64,000 nucleotides of DNA from Nocardia cyriacigeorgica (GCF_010858045.1 NZ_JAAGVC010000007.1:124001-188000), one strand, 5' to 3'; positions 8,430 to 17,394 are shown, numbered from the stretch's first letter. The notes: generated by a model from the sequence alone, not told the origin. Program-made: numbers and translations.

Positions 8430-8450
8430 CCACATCTTCAGGAGAACGAT

Positions 8451-8627
8451 ATGACTCAGGAAACCAGGACCGCCATCGTCACCGGCGCCGCGCGCGGCAT
8501 CGGGGCAGCGGTGGCCGCACGCGCGGGGCGTGATGGCGCGTACTGGGTGGTGGACGTTGCGGCGCGGCTCGCCGAACTCATCGATCTGCCGGTGGCGGCG
8601 GATCCGGCTACGACCACGAGGAGCTGA
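8451..8627 (+). pseudogene. truncated SDR remnant
   Basis: An ATG with AGGAGAACG upstream opens a 58-aa frame. It starts as a normal SDR (AIVTGAARGIGAAVAARAGR, residues 9-28), then jumps to an unrelated-looking tail, VVDVAARLAELIDLPVAADP, and stops. NNAG, Ser and YxxxK are absent, so an internal deletion of about 600 bp is likely. It still sits 21 bp after the phosphotransferase and 2 bp before the next gene, preserving operon spacing. Confidence 0.75.
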
Positions 8628-8629
8628 CG

Positions 8630-9613
8630 GTGAAAGCATGGCGAGTGAACGAACTCGGCGAACCGCGCGAGGTGCTGCGGCTCGAGGAGATCGCCGACCC
8701 CGAGCCCGGACCGGGACAGCTGTTGGTGCGCGTGCTGGCCGCGCCGGCCAATTTTCCGGATGTGCTGCTGTGCCGCGGCAAATACCAGATCACCCCACCG
8801 CTTCCATTCACCCCGGGGGTCGAGCTGTGCGGCGAGATCATGGCAGTCGGTGACGGTGTCACCCGGTTCGCGGTCGGCGATCGCGTGATCGGCAATCCGA
8901 ACCTGCCCGGCGGCGCGTTCGCCGACATGACTGTTGTCGATGAAGCCAACGCCTTCGCCGCGCCCGCCGCGCTCGATGACGCGGAGGCCTCCGCTCTGAG
9001 TATCGGCTATCAGACCAGCTGGTTCGCCCTGCACCGGCGCACCACTCTTCGACCAGGGGAGACCCTGCTGGTGCACGCCGCCGCGGGCGGTGTCGGCAGC
9101 GCGGCGGTGCAACTCGGCAAAGCCGCTGGCGCCACCGTGATCGGTGTCGTCGGCGGTGCGGACAAGGCCGAGTACTGCCGGGCACTGGGCGCCGACCTGG
9201 TGATCGACCGGCAGCGCGAGGACTTCTTGCCGATCGTCAAGGAGTTCACCGGCGGACGTGGCGTCGACGTCGTCTACGACCCGGTGGGCGGCGACGCCTA
9301 CGCCAAATCCACCAAATGCATCGCCTTCGAAGGCCGCATCCTGGTGATCGGGTTCGCCGGCGGCACCATCCCGCAGCCGGCGCTCAACCACGCGCTGATC
9401 AAGAACTATTCGATCATCGGATTGCACTGGGGCCTGTACAAGCAGTACAACAACCAGGCCATCCAGGACTGCCACGACGAGCTCACCCGGCTCGCCGCCG
9501 CCGGCGCGATCAAGCCGCTGGTCAGTGAGCGGCTGGCACTCACCGACGTCGCCGACGGGCTCGGCCGCCTCGGGGAGGGCAGCACCGCCGGGCGAATCGT
9601 GTTCCAGCCATGA
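8630..9613 (+). CDS. NADPH:quinone oxidoreductase family (zinc-free MDR)
   Basis: 327 aa from GTG 8630. GroES-like N-terminal domain (MKAWRVNELGEP, FTPGVELCGEIMAVG), then a Rossmann domain with HAAAGGVGSAAVQLGKAAGA (about residues 145-165), the AAxGGVG motif of quinone oxidoreductases. No zinc ligands are visible. It shares HWGLYKQYN near residue 270 with QOR-like enzymes found in fatty-acid operons. ATGA overlap with the HAD gene. Likely reduces an enone or enoyl intermediate of the operon's pathway. Confidence 0.85.
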   Translation: MKAWRVNELGEPREVLRLEEIADPEPGPGQLLVRVLAAPANFPDVLLCRGKYQITPPLPFTPGVELCGEIMAVGDGVTRFAVGDRVIGNPNLPGGAFADMTVVDEANAFAAPAALDDAEASALSIGYQTSWFALHRRTTLRPGETLLVHAAAGGVGSAAVQLGKAAGATVIGVVGGADKAEYCRALGADLVIDRQREDFLPIVKEFTGGRGVDVVYDPVGGDAYAKSTKCIAFEGRILVIGFAGGTIPQPALNHALIKNYSIIGLHWGLYKQYNNQAIQDCHDELTRLAAAGAIKPLVSERLALTDVADGLGRLGEGSTAGRIVFQP

Positions 9614-10245
9614 CCGGCACCGCGCTCGACCCCCGCGAGGCGATCCTGGTCGATTTCGGCGGCGTCATGACCACAAGCGTGCTCGACGGGTTCCGCGAAT
9701 TCGGCGCCTCGCTCGGGCACCCGGATCTGCCGATCACCCTGCTCAGCACGGATGACATCGCGCGTACGCTGCTGGCCGACCACGAATCCGGTCGCATCGA
9801 CGCCGATGCCTTCGACGCCGGATTCGCCGAACGGCTGCGCGCGCACGGCGCCGAGGTGGATGCGGACGGGTTGAGCGCCCGCATGCAGAGCGGTCTGCGC
9901 CGGGACGAGGACAGTATCGAACTGATCCGCGAACTTCGCGGTGCGGGTATTCCCGTCGCGCTGGTATCGAATGCGTTCGGCCGGGACTGTTACGCGGGAT
10001 TCGATCTGGCCGAACTCGCCGACGTCGTTGTGATCTCCTCGGAGGTCGGTATACGGAAGCCGTCACGTCGGATCTATCAGATCGCCTGTGATCGGCTGGG
10101 TATTCAGCCGGCGCAGGCGGTGATGGTCGACGATCTGCGGCACAACCTCGACGGTGCTGCCAGGCTCGGCATCGCTGGTGTACTGCATACCGCCGCTGCC
10201 GATACCCGTCGGCTGCTGGCCGACCGGCACGGAATCGGCATCTGA
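9610..10245 (+). CDS. HAD-superfamily phosphatase, ACAD10 N-domain-like
   Basis: 211 aa. Motif I is LVDFGGVMTTSV, motif II VALVSNAFG, motif III the Lys of GIRKPSRRIY and motif IV VMVDDLRHN, all in order. The FGGV version of motif I, in which the second Asp is absent, is typical of the epoxide-hydrolase N-domain/ACAD10 branch. ACAD10 joins such a HAD to an APH kinase and an ACAD; here all three are neighbouring genes, so a phosphate-handling role on acyl intermediates is inferred. Confidence 0.85.
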   Translation: MTGTALDPREAILVDFGGVMTTSVLDGFREFGASLGHPDLPITLLSTDDIARTLLADHESGRIDADAFDAGFAERLRAHGAEVDADGLSARMQSGLRRDEDSIELIRELRGAGIPVALVSNAFGRDCYAGFDLAELADVVVISSEVGIRKPSRRIYQIACDRLGIQPAQAVMVDDLRHNLDGAARLGIAGVLHTAAADTRRLLADRHGIGI

Positions 10246-10533
10246 CATCCCTTGGCCCGACGGCGCCGGGCGGGCAGGCATCGACGGGATCCTGCACGGC
10301 AACGCCGGCCGTACCGCCGAGGAACTCGCGACCCGCTACGGCGTGTTCCCGCTGCTACCGCGTTCTCCGCCCGCGGCGAACCGGGGCCGGCGGCGCCCGC
10401 GGACGAGACCGTGGATGCGATGACCGCCGCGGCATGGACCCGACGATCGCGGGTAGTGCTGCGGGTAGGAGGTCTTTGCGCCCGGATGCGGCCGTGCCGG
10501 CGTCGCATGGCGGCCGCCAGCGCAGGAGGGAAC
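10246..10533 (+). other. 288-bp spacer with a coding-like scrap
   Basis: Between the HAD stop and the hydrolase start no complete gene is visible. One forward frame gives GRTAEELATRYGVFPLLPRS (about 10309-10368), which reads like protein but has no assignable family and is broken on both sides. It may be a remnant. Confidence 0.3.
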
Positions 10534-11208
10534 GTGTTCGTCGACGAAGAGGTGCGGATTCCGATCGACGAGGTCGGGCTGGACGGACATGTCTGGCTGC
10601 CGAGACGCGATGGCGGCGTGGTGGTTTTCGCGCACGGCAGCGGCAGCGGACGGCACAGCCCGCGCAATCGGCAGGTCGCCGCGGTACTGCGGCGGGCAGG
10701 CCTCGGCACGGTGTTGCTCGATCTGCTGACCGCGGCGGAGGACGACCTCGATCGGCGCACCCGTGCGCTGCGGTTCGATATGCCGCTGCTCGCCGGGCGC
10801 CTGGCCGGAGCCGTCGACTGGCTGACGGGGCAGCCGGCCACCTGCCGGCACCGGATCGGGCTGTTCGGTGCGAGTACCGGCGCGGCGGCCGCGCTGCTCA
10901 CCGCCGCCGAACGGCCCGCCATCATCCACGCCGTCGTCTCCAGGGGTGGGCGACCGGATCTGGCCGGCGATGCGCTCACCCGAGTGCGGGCACCGACGCT
11001 GCTGATCGTCGGCGGCGCCGACGATCAGGTCCTCGACCTCAACCGGCAAGCGATGCGTCACATGACGATCACACCGCGACTGGAGATCGTGGCGGGCGCC
11101 ACCCACCTGTTCGAAGAACCAGGAACGCTCGACCAGGCGGCCGAACTCGCCGCGGCCTGGTTCCTCCGCCACCTGGGCGCCGCACCGGCCGCGCCGCCGC
11201 CGCTGTGA
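10534..11208 (+). CDS. dienelactone-hydrolase-like alpha/beta hydrolase
   Basis: 224 aa from GTG 10534, chosen because AGGAGG ends 5 nt upstream. VVVFAHGSGSGRHSPRN is the oxyanion strand-turn. IGLFGASTGAAAALLTA carries the nucleophile Ser (about residue 114), LLIVGGADDQVLDLN the acid and GATHLFEEPGTL the His. The combination resembles hydrolases of the Rv0571c type, which in mycobacteria are fused to a phosphoribosyltransferase; no such domain is present here. Substrate unknown. Confidence 0.8.
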   Translation: MFVDEEVRIPIDEVGLDGHVWLPRRDGGVVVFAHGSGSGRHSPRNRQVAAVLRRAGLGTVLLDLLTAAEDDLDRRTRALRFDMPLLAGRLAGAVDWLTGQPATCRHRIGLFGASTGAAAALLTAAERPAIIHAVVSRGGRPDLAGDALTRVRAPTLLIVGGADDQVLDLNRQAMRHMTITPRLEIVAGATHLFEEPGTLDQAAELAAAWFLRHLGAAPAAPPPL

Positions 11209-11322
11209 TCGCCCGGACACCGCTACCTCGGCGCGGACCGGCGGTTTCACGCACGCGCCACCGGGTACCGCCGCAGCATCAACCGCGGAAGTTCAGCCAG
11301 GCCGAGCAGCGAGGTGAGACCG

Positions 11323-11658
11323 ATGGCCGAGACTCAGGTCGACGACGAACTCTGGAACGAATTCCACCGCGTGGTCAACATGTCGTCGCACGCCCTGCGC
11401 GACTGGCTACGCACCGAGGCGTCGGGTGCGCATGCCGAACGGGAACCGGACCGGTCCGGCCCCGAGATCGGCAGGCAGGTACTCGCCATCCTCGGTAAAC
11501 GCCGGACCGACCTCACCGCCGACGACGTCGCGACCATGCGATACGTGGTGGATGAAGTCACCGCTGCGCGCCGCGCCGATCTGGAACCGGTCGCGGGTGA
11601 CGCCCAGTTCCGGCACCGGCTGATGTCTCTGGGCCACGACCCGTTGCAGGCTCCCTGA
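11323..11658 (+). CDS. DUF3140 family protein
   Basis: 111 aa. EFHRVVNMSSHALRDWLRTE, VLAILGKRRTDLT and FRHRLMSLGHDPL are characteristic of DUF3140, a small soluble actinobacterial protein of unknown function, here at its usual full length. ATG 11323 follows GAGGTGAG; the earlier in-frame ATG at 11314 lacks a site. Confidence 0.85.
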   Translation: MAETQVDDELWNEFHRVVNMSSHALRDWLRTEASGAHAEREPDRSGPEIGRQVLAILGKRRTDLTADDVATMRYVVDEVTAARRADLEPVAGDAQFRHRLMSLGHDPLQAP

Positions 11659-11685
11659 TCAGCGGCGGACGCCGGATCCGGATGT

Positions 11686-12354
11686 TCAGCTCGCCGTTGC
11701 GGCCAGGAGCCCGTTCTCGCGGGCGATCTTCTCGATCTGCTCGGGTGTGCCCGCCATGATCGTGCGCACGTGCTCGGTGACCAGCTCGACCGGCCAGTTC
11801 CACCAGGCCGCACGCAGCAATCGGTCGATGTCGTCGTCGGGGAAGCGCTGCTTGACGGTGCGGGCCGGGTTGCCGCCGACGATGGTGTACGGGGCGACGT
11901 CGCCGGTGACGACGGCACCCGTGGCGATGATGGCGCCGTCACCGATGCGCACGCCGGGCATCACCAGGCTGTTGTAGCCGAACCAGACGTCGTTGCCGAC
12001 CACGGTGTCGCCGCGGCTGGGGATCGAGGTGATGATGTCCATGGTCTGCTCGGCCCAGGTGCCGCCGAAGATGGTGAACGGGAAGGTGGACACCCCATGG
12101 GTCGGATGGTTGGCGCCGGCCATGATGAAGCGGGTGCCGGTGGCGATGGCGCAGTAGCGGCCGATGATCAGTTTCTCCGGGCCGAACGGATAGAGCACGT
12201 TGTTCGTTTCGAACTCGGTGGCCGCGTGCGGATCGTCGAAATAGGTGTAGTCGCCGACTTCGATGCTGTCGGAGGTGATGTGCGGTGCGAGAAAGACCGT
12301 GCGGTCGGTGTGCGGAAGCGGGAAGCGGGTCGTGGGATCAGGAATAGTCGACAC
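11686..12354 (-). CDS. Vat/CatB-like hexapeptide acetyltransferase
   Basis: 222 aa from GTG 12354. It is a left-handed beta-helix acyltransferase: GRYCAIATGTRFIMAGANHP, PFTIFGG, GNDVWFGYNSLVMPGVRIGDG and ATGAVVTGDVAPYTIVGGNP are the signature blocks of xenobiotic (streptogramin A or type-B chloramphenicol) acetyltransferases; the His of ANHP is the expected catalytic base. A 51-residue upstream extension is open but unconserved. It could acetylate an antibiotic or a cell-envelope sugar; family membership alone does not prove resistance. Confidence 0.85.
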   Translation of the reverse strand: MSTIPDPTTRFPLPHTDRTVFLAPHITSDSIEVGDYTYFDDPHAATEFETNNVLYPFGPEKLIIGRYCAIATGTRFIMAGANHPTHGVSTFPFTIFGGTWAEQTMDIITSIPSRGDTVVGNDVWFGYNSLVMPGVRIGDGAIIATGAVVTGDVAPYTIVGGNPARTVKQRFPDDDIDRLLRAAWWNWPVELVTEHVRTIMAGTPEQIEKIARENGLLAATAS

Positions 12355-12535
12355 CGCAGCGAGCCTAGTTTGCGTGCGTGCGCCGCGGCCTGTGCCGATG
12401 CGGTCGGTCGATTCCCGGTAGCGTCGTAGCAACTCGGGGCCGGCGGACTGGCCCTTTCGTAAGTATCCAGTTGGCGGGCCAGTGGCCGAGATCTGGCTAT
12501 TGGGCATAGGTCCAGTTGTGGGTCAAGCTGGACCG

Positions 12536-13165
12536 ATGGTGCGTCGGCTGATCGCGTTGTACGCGGGTTTGTGGTTGTACGGGTTCTCCATGGCCGTGAT
12601 GGTGCGGGCAGGGCTCGGCTTGGATCCCTGGGATGTGTTTCATCAGGGCGTGGCCGAGCACGTGCCGCTGAGCTTCGGGATGGTCACCGCGCTGACGGGG
12701 ATCGCGGTCCTGCTGGCATGGATTCCGTTGCGGCAGCGGCCCGGGCTGGGCACGGTGAGCAATGTCGTGGTGCTCGCGGTGTCGGTCGACGCCGGGTTGT
12801 GGATGCTGCCGGAATGGGAATCACTGCCCGTGCAGGCGGGTGCCATGGTCGCGGCGGTCGTGCTCAACGCCGTCGCCACGGTGCTCTACATCGGAGCGGG
12901 TATGGGGCCGGGCCCGCGTGACGGCCTGATGACGGGCCTGGTCCGGCGCATCGGGCTGTCGGTCCGGGCGGTGCGCACCACGATCGAGGTCACGGTGCTG
13001 GTCACCGGATGGCTGCTCGGCGGCTCGGTCGGTCTCGGCACCCTGGTCTACGCCTTCGGCATCGGGCCGTTGATCCAGGTGCTGATTCCGGTGGCCGATC
13101 GGTGGCTGCCCGGATTTCGGGACGAGCCCGCCCCGCAATCGGATCCGGTGCCCGCAACCGCGTAA
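12536..13165 (+). CDS. YczE/YitT-family membrane protein
   Basis: 209 aa with about five hydrophobic segments. GLGLDPWDVFHQGVAEH near residue 30 and GAGMGPGPRDGLMTGL near residue 120 are the paired conserved loops of YczE/YyaS/YitT proteins, integral membrane proteins of uncertain function. ATG 12536 begins the first membrane helix. The gene is divergent from the acetyltransferase with a 181-bp gap; no operator stands out. Confidence 0.85.
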   Translation: MVRRLIALYAGLWLYGFSMAVMVRAGLGLDPWDVFHQGVAEHVPLSFGMVTALTGIAVLLAWIPLRQRPGLGTVSNVVVLAVSVDAGLWMLPEWESLPVQAGAMVAAVVLNAVATVLYIGAGMGPGPRDGLMTGLVRRIGLSVRAVRTTIEVTVLVTGWLLGGSVGLGTLVYAFGIGPLIQVLIPVADRWLPGFRDEPAPQSDPVPATA

Positions 13166-13242
13166 AGGGTTGTGGCTGCACGAGATTTCCCGAGCGCCTA
13201 CGATGTGCGCACGGGAGAGATCTCCGTTGATGGGAGAGCGTG

Positions 13243-14073
13243 ATGAACGACAGTGCGAGCGTGGTGGATCCGAACACGCCCAGCATCGCGCGGGTGTACG
13301 ACTACCTGCTGGGCGGGAAGGACAATTACCCCGTCGATCAGGAGATCGGCGACCATTTCAAGATCAATCTGCCCGGCTCGGTGTCCATCGCCTTCGGTAA
13401 CCGGCAGGCCCTGGTGCGCGCGGTGCGCGATATCGCGCGCAGCGGTGTGCGGCAATTCATCGATCTGGGCAGTGGGCTCCCGACCGCCGACAATGTGCAT
13501 CAGATCGCGGCCCGCTACACCGACGGCGCCAAGGTGGTCTACGTCGACAACGATCCCATCGTGCTCGCCCACGGGCGCGCCCTGCTTGCCACCGATGACA
13601 ACACGACCGTGGTGCAAGCGGATGTGCGTGAGCCGGAGCGGATCCGCGACAGCGACGAGGTGGCGCGGCTGATCGATTTCGACGAACCGGTCGCGGTCGT
13701 GTTCAGCGCGATCCTGCACCACCTCAACGACGATGAGGATCCCAGCGGGGTGGTGTCGTACTGGCGCGACCAGATCCCCTCCGATAGCCAGATTTTCATC
13801 TCGCACTTCCGATCCGGCGGCAATGCCGAGACCGAAGCCGCTGAGCAGAAGCTGCAATCGACGTTCGGCCGCGGCCGCTGGCGCACCGACGACGAGATCG
13901 GTGCCCTGTTCGGCGATCTCGAGATCCTGGAGCCGGGCATCGTGCCCGCGGTGCTGTGGCGGCCCGATGCGCCGGGCGAATCCGACACCTCGGTCTCCAC
14001 CATCGGTACGCCGGAAAGAGAACTGACGGTATGGGATCAGTTGATCGTCGCCGGTCTGGCGCGCAAACCGTAA
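13243..14073 (+). CDS. SAM-dependent methyltransferase, DUF574 family
   Basis: 276 aa. PSIARVYDYLLGGKDNYPVD is the family's hallmark N-terminus, FIDLGSGLPTADNVHQIA is the SAM-binding loop, VYVDNDPIVLAHGRALL follows and AILHHLNDDEDP is the usual post-motif. The family is greatly expanded in Nocardia, Mycobacterium and Streptomyces and its substrates are mostly unknown. GTG at 13240 immediately before the ATG could also serve as start. Confidence 0.9.
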   Translation: MNDSASVVDPNTPSIARVYDYLLGGKDNYPVDQEIGDHFKINLPGSVSIAFGNRQALVRAVRDIARSGVRQFIDLGSGLPTADNVHQIAARYTDGAKVVYVDNDPIVLAHGRALLATDDNTTVVQADVREPERIRDSDEVARLIDFDEPVAVVFSAILHHLNDDEDPSGVVSYWRDQIPSDSQIFISHFRSGGNAETEAAEQKLQSTFGRGRWRTDDEIGALFGDLEILEPGIVPAVLWRPDAPGESDTSVSTIGTPERELTVWDQLIVAGLARKP

Positions 14074-14151
14074 GGGACTTTCGGCACTTCTCGAGGCGGC
14101 GCGCCGTCTCGGCACTTGTCCGAGCGGCGTGTCTGCGCTGATCATGATCAC

Positions 14152-14658
14152 GTGTTGATATCTGATGGGGTGATCGGGCTCCGGCCGATCACGGTGGCCG
14201 ATGCGCAGGCGCATCTGGCGGGGGAGGACGCGGAGTCGGCCCGATGGCGTGACGGTGGTCAGGGCACACTCGCCACCGTGACCGAACACTTCCGGCGTTG
14301 TGCGGCCGAATGGGAGGCCGACGGCCCGAACAAGACCTTCGCGATCGCGGCACTGGACGACGGTGTGCTGGTGGGGACGCTCGACATCCAGGTCGATCAG
14401 GATTTCCTGGCAGACCGGCAGGCGAACGTGTCCTACGGCATCTATCCCCAGTTCCGCCGCCGCGGCCTTGCCGCCCGCGCGGTGGTATTGGCCTGCCGCT
14501 ATATCGCCGCGCGCGATCTGGCCGATGAGGCCGTGCTGCGGATCGACCCGGCCAACAAGGCATCGGTGGCGGTCGCGCACCGGGTCGGTTTCGCCTACCA
14601 CCACACCACCGACGATCCGGATGAGGGCACGCTGGACTGGTTCTTGCAGGCGGTGTAG
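14152..14658 (+). CDS. GNAT-family N-acetyltransferase
   Basis: About 168 aa. GLRPITVADAQAHLAGEDAE is a RimJ-like beginning, YGIYPQFRRRGLAARAVVLA is the acetyl-CoA pyrophosphate-binding motif A and ANKASVAVAHRVGF is motif B. The start is uncertain: GTG 14152, TTG 14155 and TTG 14116 are all possible; conserved sequence starts just after 14152. It ends 6 bp from the convergent TetR gene. Acceptor unknown. Confidence 0.8.
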   Translation: MLISDGVIGLRPITVADAQAHLAGEDAESARWRDGGQGTLATVTEHFRRCAAEWEADGPNKTFAIAALDDGVLVGTLDIQVDQDFLADRQANVSYGIYPQFRRRGLAARAVVLACRYIAARDLADEAVLRIDPANKASVAVAHRVGFAYHHTTDDPDEGTLDWFLQAV

Positions 14659-14664
14659 GGCTGG

Positions 14665-15270
14665 TCAGCCGGGGCCGGCGTCGGCCTCGATCAGGGTGCG
14701 GATCGTGTCCGCCCAATACCCGAGGGTGCGGGTCTCGCCATGGGCGCCGGTCCGTAGCGGACGCGCGGCAGTCACGCCGCGCAGCAGGGTGATGGTGAGG
14801 TCGCGGATGGCGGGGTAGCGGGGGTGCGCGGTGAGCTCGGGACCGAACAGAGTGTCGATGACGCGGTGCAGATCGCGCCCGGCGCGCCGTTCGGATTCAC
14901 GCAGGACGGCTGCGAGGGTGGGGTCGGTGCGCGCAGCCGCCCAGAGTTCTTGTTCGGCTCGAGCCGCCGGTCGAGTCATCGTCTCGAGCAGCGCGGTCAG
15001 CGTGCGTTCGATGGGGTCGGCGCTCGCGCCGGGTGCTGCGGCGGCCTGTTGCGCGGCGTGTTCATTGAGCTCGACCAGATGCTCCACCAGCGCAGCGGTG
15101 AGGGTGTCGATGGTGGGGAAGTGGTGCAGCAGGGCGCCGCGGCTCAACCCGGCCGCGTGCTGCACCGCCAGCGTGGACCAACCCGCGTAACCGCGCTCGA
15201 CCAGCAGCCGGGTCGCGGCCTCCAAAATGCGTGCGCGGGTGGCGCTGCGCTGCTGCTCGCGGGTGGGCAT
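14665..15270 (-). CDS. TetR-family regulator
   Basis: 201 aa. HTH: TRLLVERGYAGWSTLAVQHA then AGLSRGALLHHFPTIDTL, typical TetR. ATG at 15270 begins MPTREQQRSATRARIL; a longer upstream start is unlikely because it would run toward its own promoter at 15303-15331. It is divergent from a crotonase gene and is its probable regulator. Confidence 0.88.
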   Translation of the reverse strand: MPTREQQRSATRARILEAATRLLVERGYAGWSTLAVQHAAGLSRGALLHHFPTIDTLTAALVEHLVELNEHAAQQAAAAPGASADPIERTLTALLETMTRPAARAEQELWAAARTDPTLAAVLRESERRAGRDLHRVIDTLFGPELTAHPRYPAIRDLTITLLRGVTAARPLRTGAHGETRTLGYWADTIRTLIEADAGPG

Positions 15271-15302
15271 CGCGGTATCCCCTCGGTGCGGTGGTCGACG
15301 CA

Positions 15303-15331
15303 AGAATTTCACGGTCACTATTGACTGTCAA
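15303..15331 (-). promoter_or_regulatory. promoter of the TetR gene with overlapping short dyad
   Basis: On the reverse strand TTGACA (15331-15326), 17-bp spacer, AATTCT (15308-15303). The -35 box lies within TTGACTGTCAA (15321-15331), a near-palindrome that could be an autoregulatory site. Confidence 0.4.
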
Positions 15332-15432
15332 CCCGGTCGTGCGCCAGGCTGCTCGGTGACGGCGAATCGCCCACACCGATGCTCGACGCTCCGTCCTCGG
15401 CGCCAGCGTTCGCACCTGTGAAAGGAAAAGCC

Positions 15433-16452
15433 TTGTCCGACAAGCAATCACATTCCGGCACCCGGCCGGCGGCATGGTATGAGAACTGGACCGAAGGGCC
15501 GGACTCACCCTGGCGGGATAGGCCCGAACCCGCCGATGAGCACGAGTATCCGACGCTGACCTACCAGCGTGACGGCCGCATCGCCCGGCTCACTTTCAAC
15601 CGGCCCGAGAAGGGCAACACCATCACCCCCGATACCCCACGTGATCTCGCGGACGCGGTGGAACGCGCGGATCTGGATCCCCGCGTGCACGTCATCCTGC
15701 TGTCGGGGCGCGGTAAGGGCTTTTGCGGCGGCTATGACCTCGATATGTTCGCCGAACAGGGCTTCTCACCGGCCGGCGGGCGCGATGAGGTGGCGGGCAC
15801 GGTGGTGGATCCGGTGGTCAACGGAGTCAACCACAACCCGTGGGGCACCTGGGATCCGATGATCGACTACGCGATGATGAGCCGGTTCAACCGGGGCTTC
15901 GCCAGCCTCATGCAGGCGAACAAGCCGACGGTGGCGAAGCTGCACGGTTTCGCCATCGCCGGCGGCACCGATATCGCGCTGTACGCCGATCAGATCATCT
16001 GCGCCGACGACACCAAGATCGGTTATCCGCCCACCCGCACCTGGGGCATTCCGGCCGGCGGCATGTGGGCGCATCGGCTCGGTGACCAGCGGGCCAAGCG
16101 GTTGCTGTTCACCGGCGATTCCCTCAGCGGCAAGCAGGCCGAGGAATGGGGTCTCGCGGTGGAATCCTGCCCGGCCGACGAGCTCGACGAACGCACCGAG
16201 GCGCTGGTGGAGCGGATCGCCCGGATGCCGGTCAACCAGCTGATGATGGCGAAGCTGGCGTTGAACTCGGCGCTGTACGCGCAGGGTGTGGCCAACTCCG
16301 GCATGATCAGCACGGTGTTCGACGGTATCTCCCGGCACACCCGTGAGGGCTACGCCTTTCAATTGCGTGCCGCCACCGTCGGGTTCCGGGAGGCGGTGCG
16401 CGAGCGCGACGAGCCGTTCGGCGACCACAAGCGAGCGCAGTTCGAACGCTGA
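15433..16452 (+). CDS. crotonase / enoyl-CoA hydratase family protein
   Basis: 339 aa, longer than the usual 260 aa because of a 45-residue N-terminal part and an insert after GRGKGFCGGYDLDMF. The oxyanion-hole segments are GRGKGFCGGYDLD (about 95) and KLHGFAIAGGTDIALYADQI (about 170); FPPT-like IGYPPTRTWGIPAG follows. It acts on an acyl-CoA thioester, as a hydratase or isomerase; the expected acidic residues are not certain by eye. TTG 15433 is preferred because GAAAGGA precedes it; GTG 15418 is an alternative. Divergent from a TetR gene. Confidence 0.85.
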   Translation: MSDKQSHSGTRPAAWYENWTEGPDSPWRDRPEPADEHEYPTLTYQRDGRIARLTFNRPEKGNTITPDTPRDLADAVERADLDPRVHVILLSGRGKGFCGGYDLDMFAEQGFSPAGGRDEVAGTVVDPVVNGVNHNPWGTWDPMIDYAMMSRFNRGFASLMQANKPTVAKLHGFAIAGGTDIALYADQIICADDTKIGYPPTRTWGIPAGGMWAHRLGDQRAKRLLFTGDSLSGKQAEEWGLAVESCPADELDERTEALVERIARMPVNQLMMAKLALNSALYAQGVANSGMISTVFDGISRHTREGYAFQLRAATVGFREAVRERDEPFGDHKRAQFER

Positions 16453-16520
16453 GGCGTGCACGCGCGATTTCGGCTGCCGGCCCGCGATGAATTCGCCCGG
16501 TCCAGGCCGTCACTATCGGT

Positions 16521-17387
16521 ATGACGACACGTTTTCTCGACACCGGTGACGCCGACATCGCCTATGACGTGCACGGCCCGCTGCCCACGGCCGACGGCCG
16601 CGCGCCACTGGTCTTGATCGCTCAGCCGATGGATGCCACCGGCTTCGCAGCCTTGGTCGAACAGTTTCCCGATTGCACCGTGATCACCTACGACCCGCGC
16701 GGTCTCGGCCGCAGCACCCGCAGGGATGGCCGGATCGACCATTCGCCGACGGTGCAAGCCGAGGACGTGCACGCGCTGATCGAGAGCCTCGGCGCCGGCC
16801 CGGTCGAGCTCTTCGCCAGCAGCGGCGGGGCGGTCACCGCGCTCGCGCTGGTGACCGCCCATCCCGGCGATGTGTCGACGCTGGTCGCGCACGAGCCGCC
16901 GCTGCTGGCGGTGCTGCCCGATGCCGCTGCCGCCGAACGGGCGCGAGCCCGGACGTTCGAGGCGTACCGGGCGCGGGGTTTCGGCGCGGGGATGGCCGAT
17001 TTCCTCGCGATGACGTCGTGGCGGGGTGAATTCACCGAGGACTATTTCGCGCAACCCGCTGCCGATCCCGCGCAGTTCGGGCTGCCCACCGACGACGACG
17101 GTGCGCGCGAGGATCCGCTGCTGTCGGACCGGTCCTGGGCGGTGTCGAGCTACCGTCCCGACGTCGAGGCCCTCGCTGCCGCGCCGACCCGCATCGTGAT
17201 CGCCGTCGGCGAGGAGTCGCTCGGAGTCATGACCGGCCGCACCGCGGTGGCGACGGCCGAACTGCTCGGGCAGCAGGCGACGGTGTTCCCGAGCCATCAC
17301 GGTGGCTTCATGGGCGGTCAGTACGGCTACGCCGGGCAGCCGGAGGCGTTCGCGAAGAAGCTGCGCGAAGTACTCGACGAACGATGA
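16521..17387 (+). CDS. alpha/beta hydrolase
   Basis: 288 aa. YDPRGLGRSTR is the oxyanion region, ELFASSGGAVTALALVTAHP has the nucleophile elbow with Ser at about residue 101 (unusually SSGG rather than GxSxG, so the first elbow position is Ala-Ser), RIVIAVGEES the acid strand and FPSHHGGFMGG the catalytic His. Soluble esterase-like enzyme, substrate unknown. A hairpin follows the stop. Confidence 0.82.
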   Translation: MTTRFLDTGDADIAYDVHGPLPTADGRAPLVLIAQPMDATGFAALVEQFPDCTVITYDPRGLGRSTRRDGRIDHSPTVQAEDVHALIESLGAGPVELFASSGGAVTALALVTAHPGDVSTLVAHEPPLLAVLPDAAAAERARARTFEAYRARGFGAGMADFLAMTSWRGEFTEDYFAQPAADPAQFGLPTDDDGAREDPLLSDRSWAVSSYRPDVEALAAAPTRIVIAVGEESLGVMTGRTAVATAELLGQQATVFPSHHGGFMGGQYGYAGQPEAFAKKLREVLDER

Positions 17388-17394
17388 GGTGCGT

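Noticed and set aside
7230..8639. Long reverse frame opposite the phosphotransferase and SDR
   Set aside because: Low-complexity Gly/Arg/His-rich translation opposite two genes with intact motifs.
10252..10533. In-frame extension of the dienelactone-hydrolase-like gene
   Set aside because: Arg-rich and unconserved; the GTG at 10534 has a strong ribosome site and begins the conserved fold.
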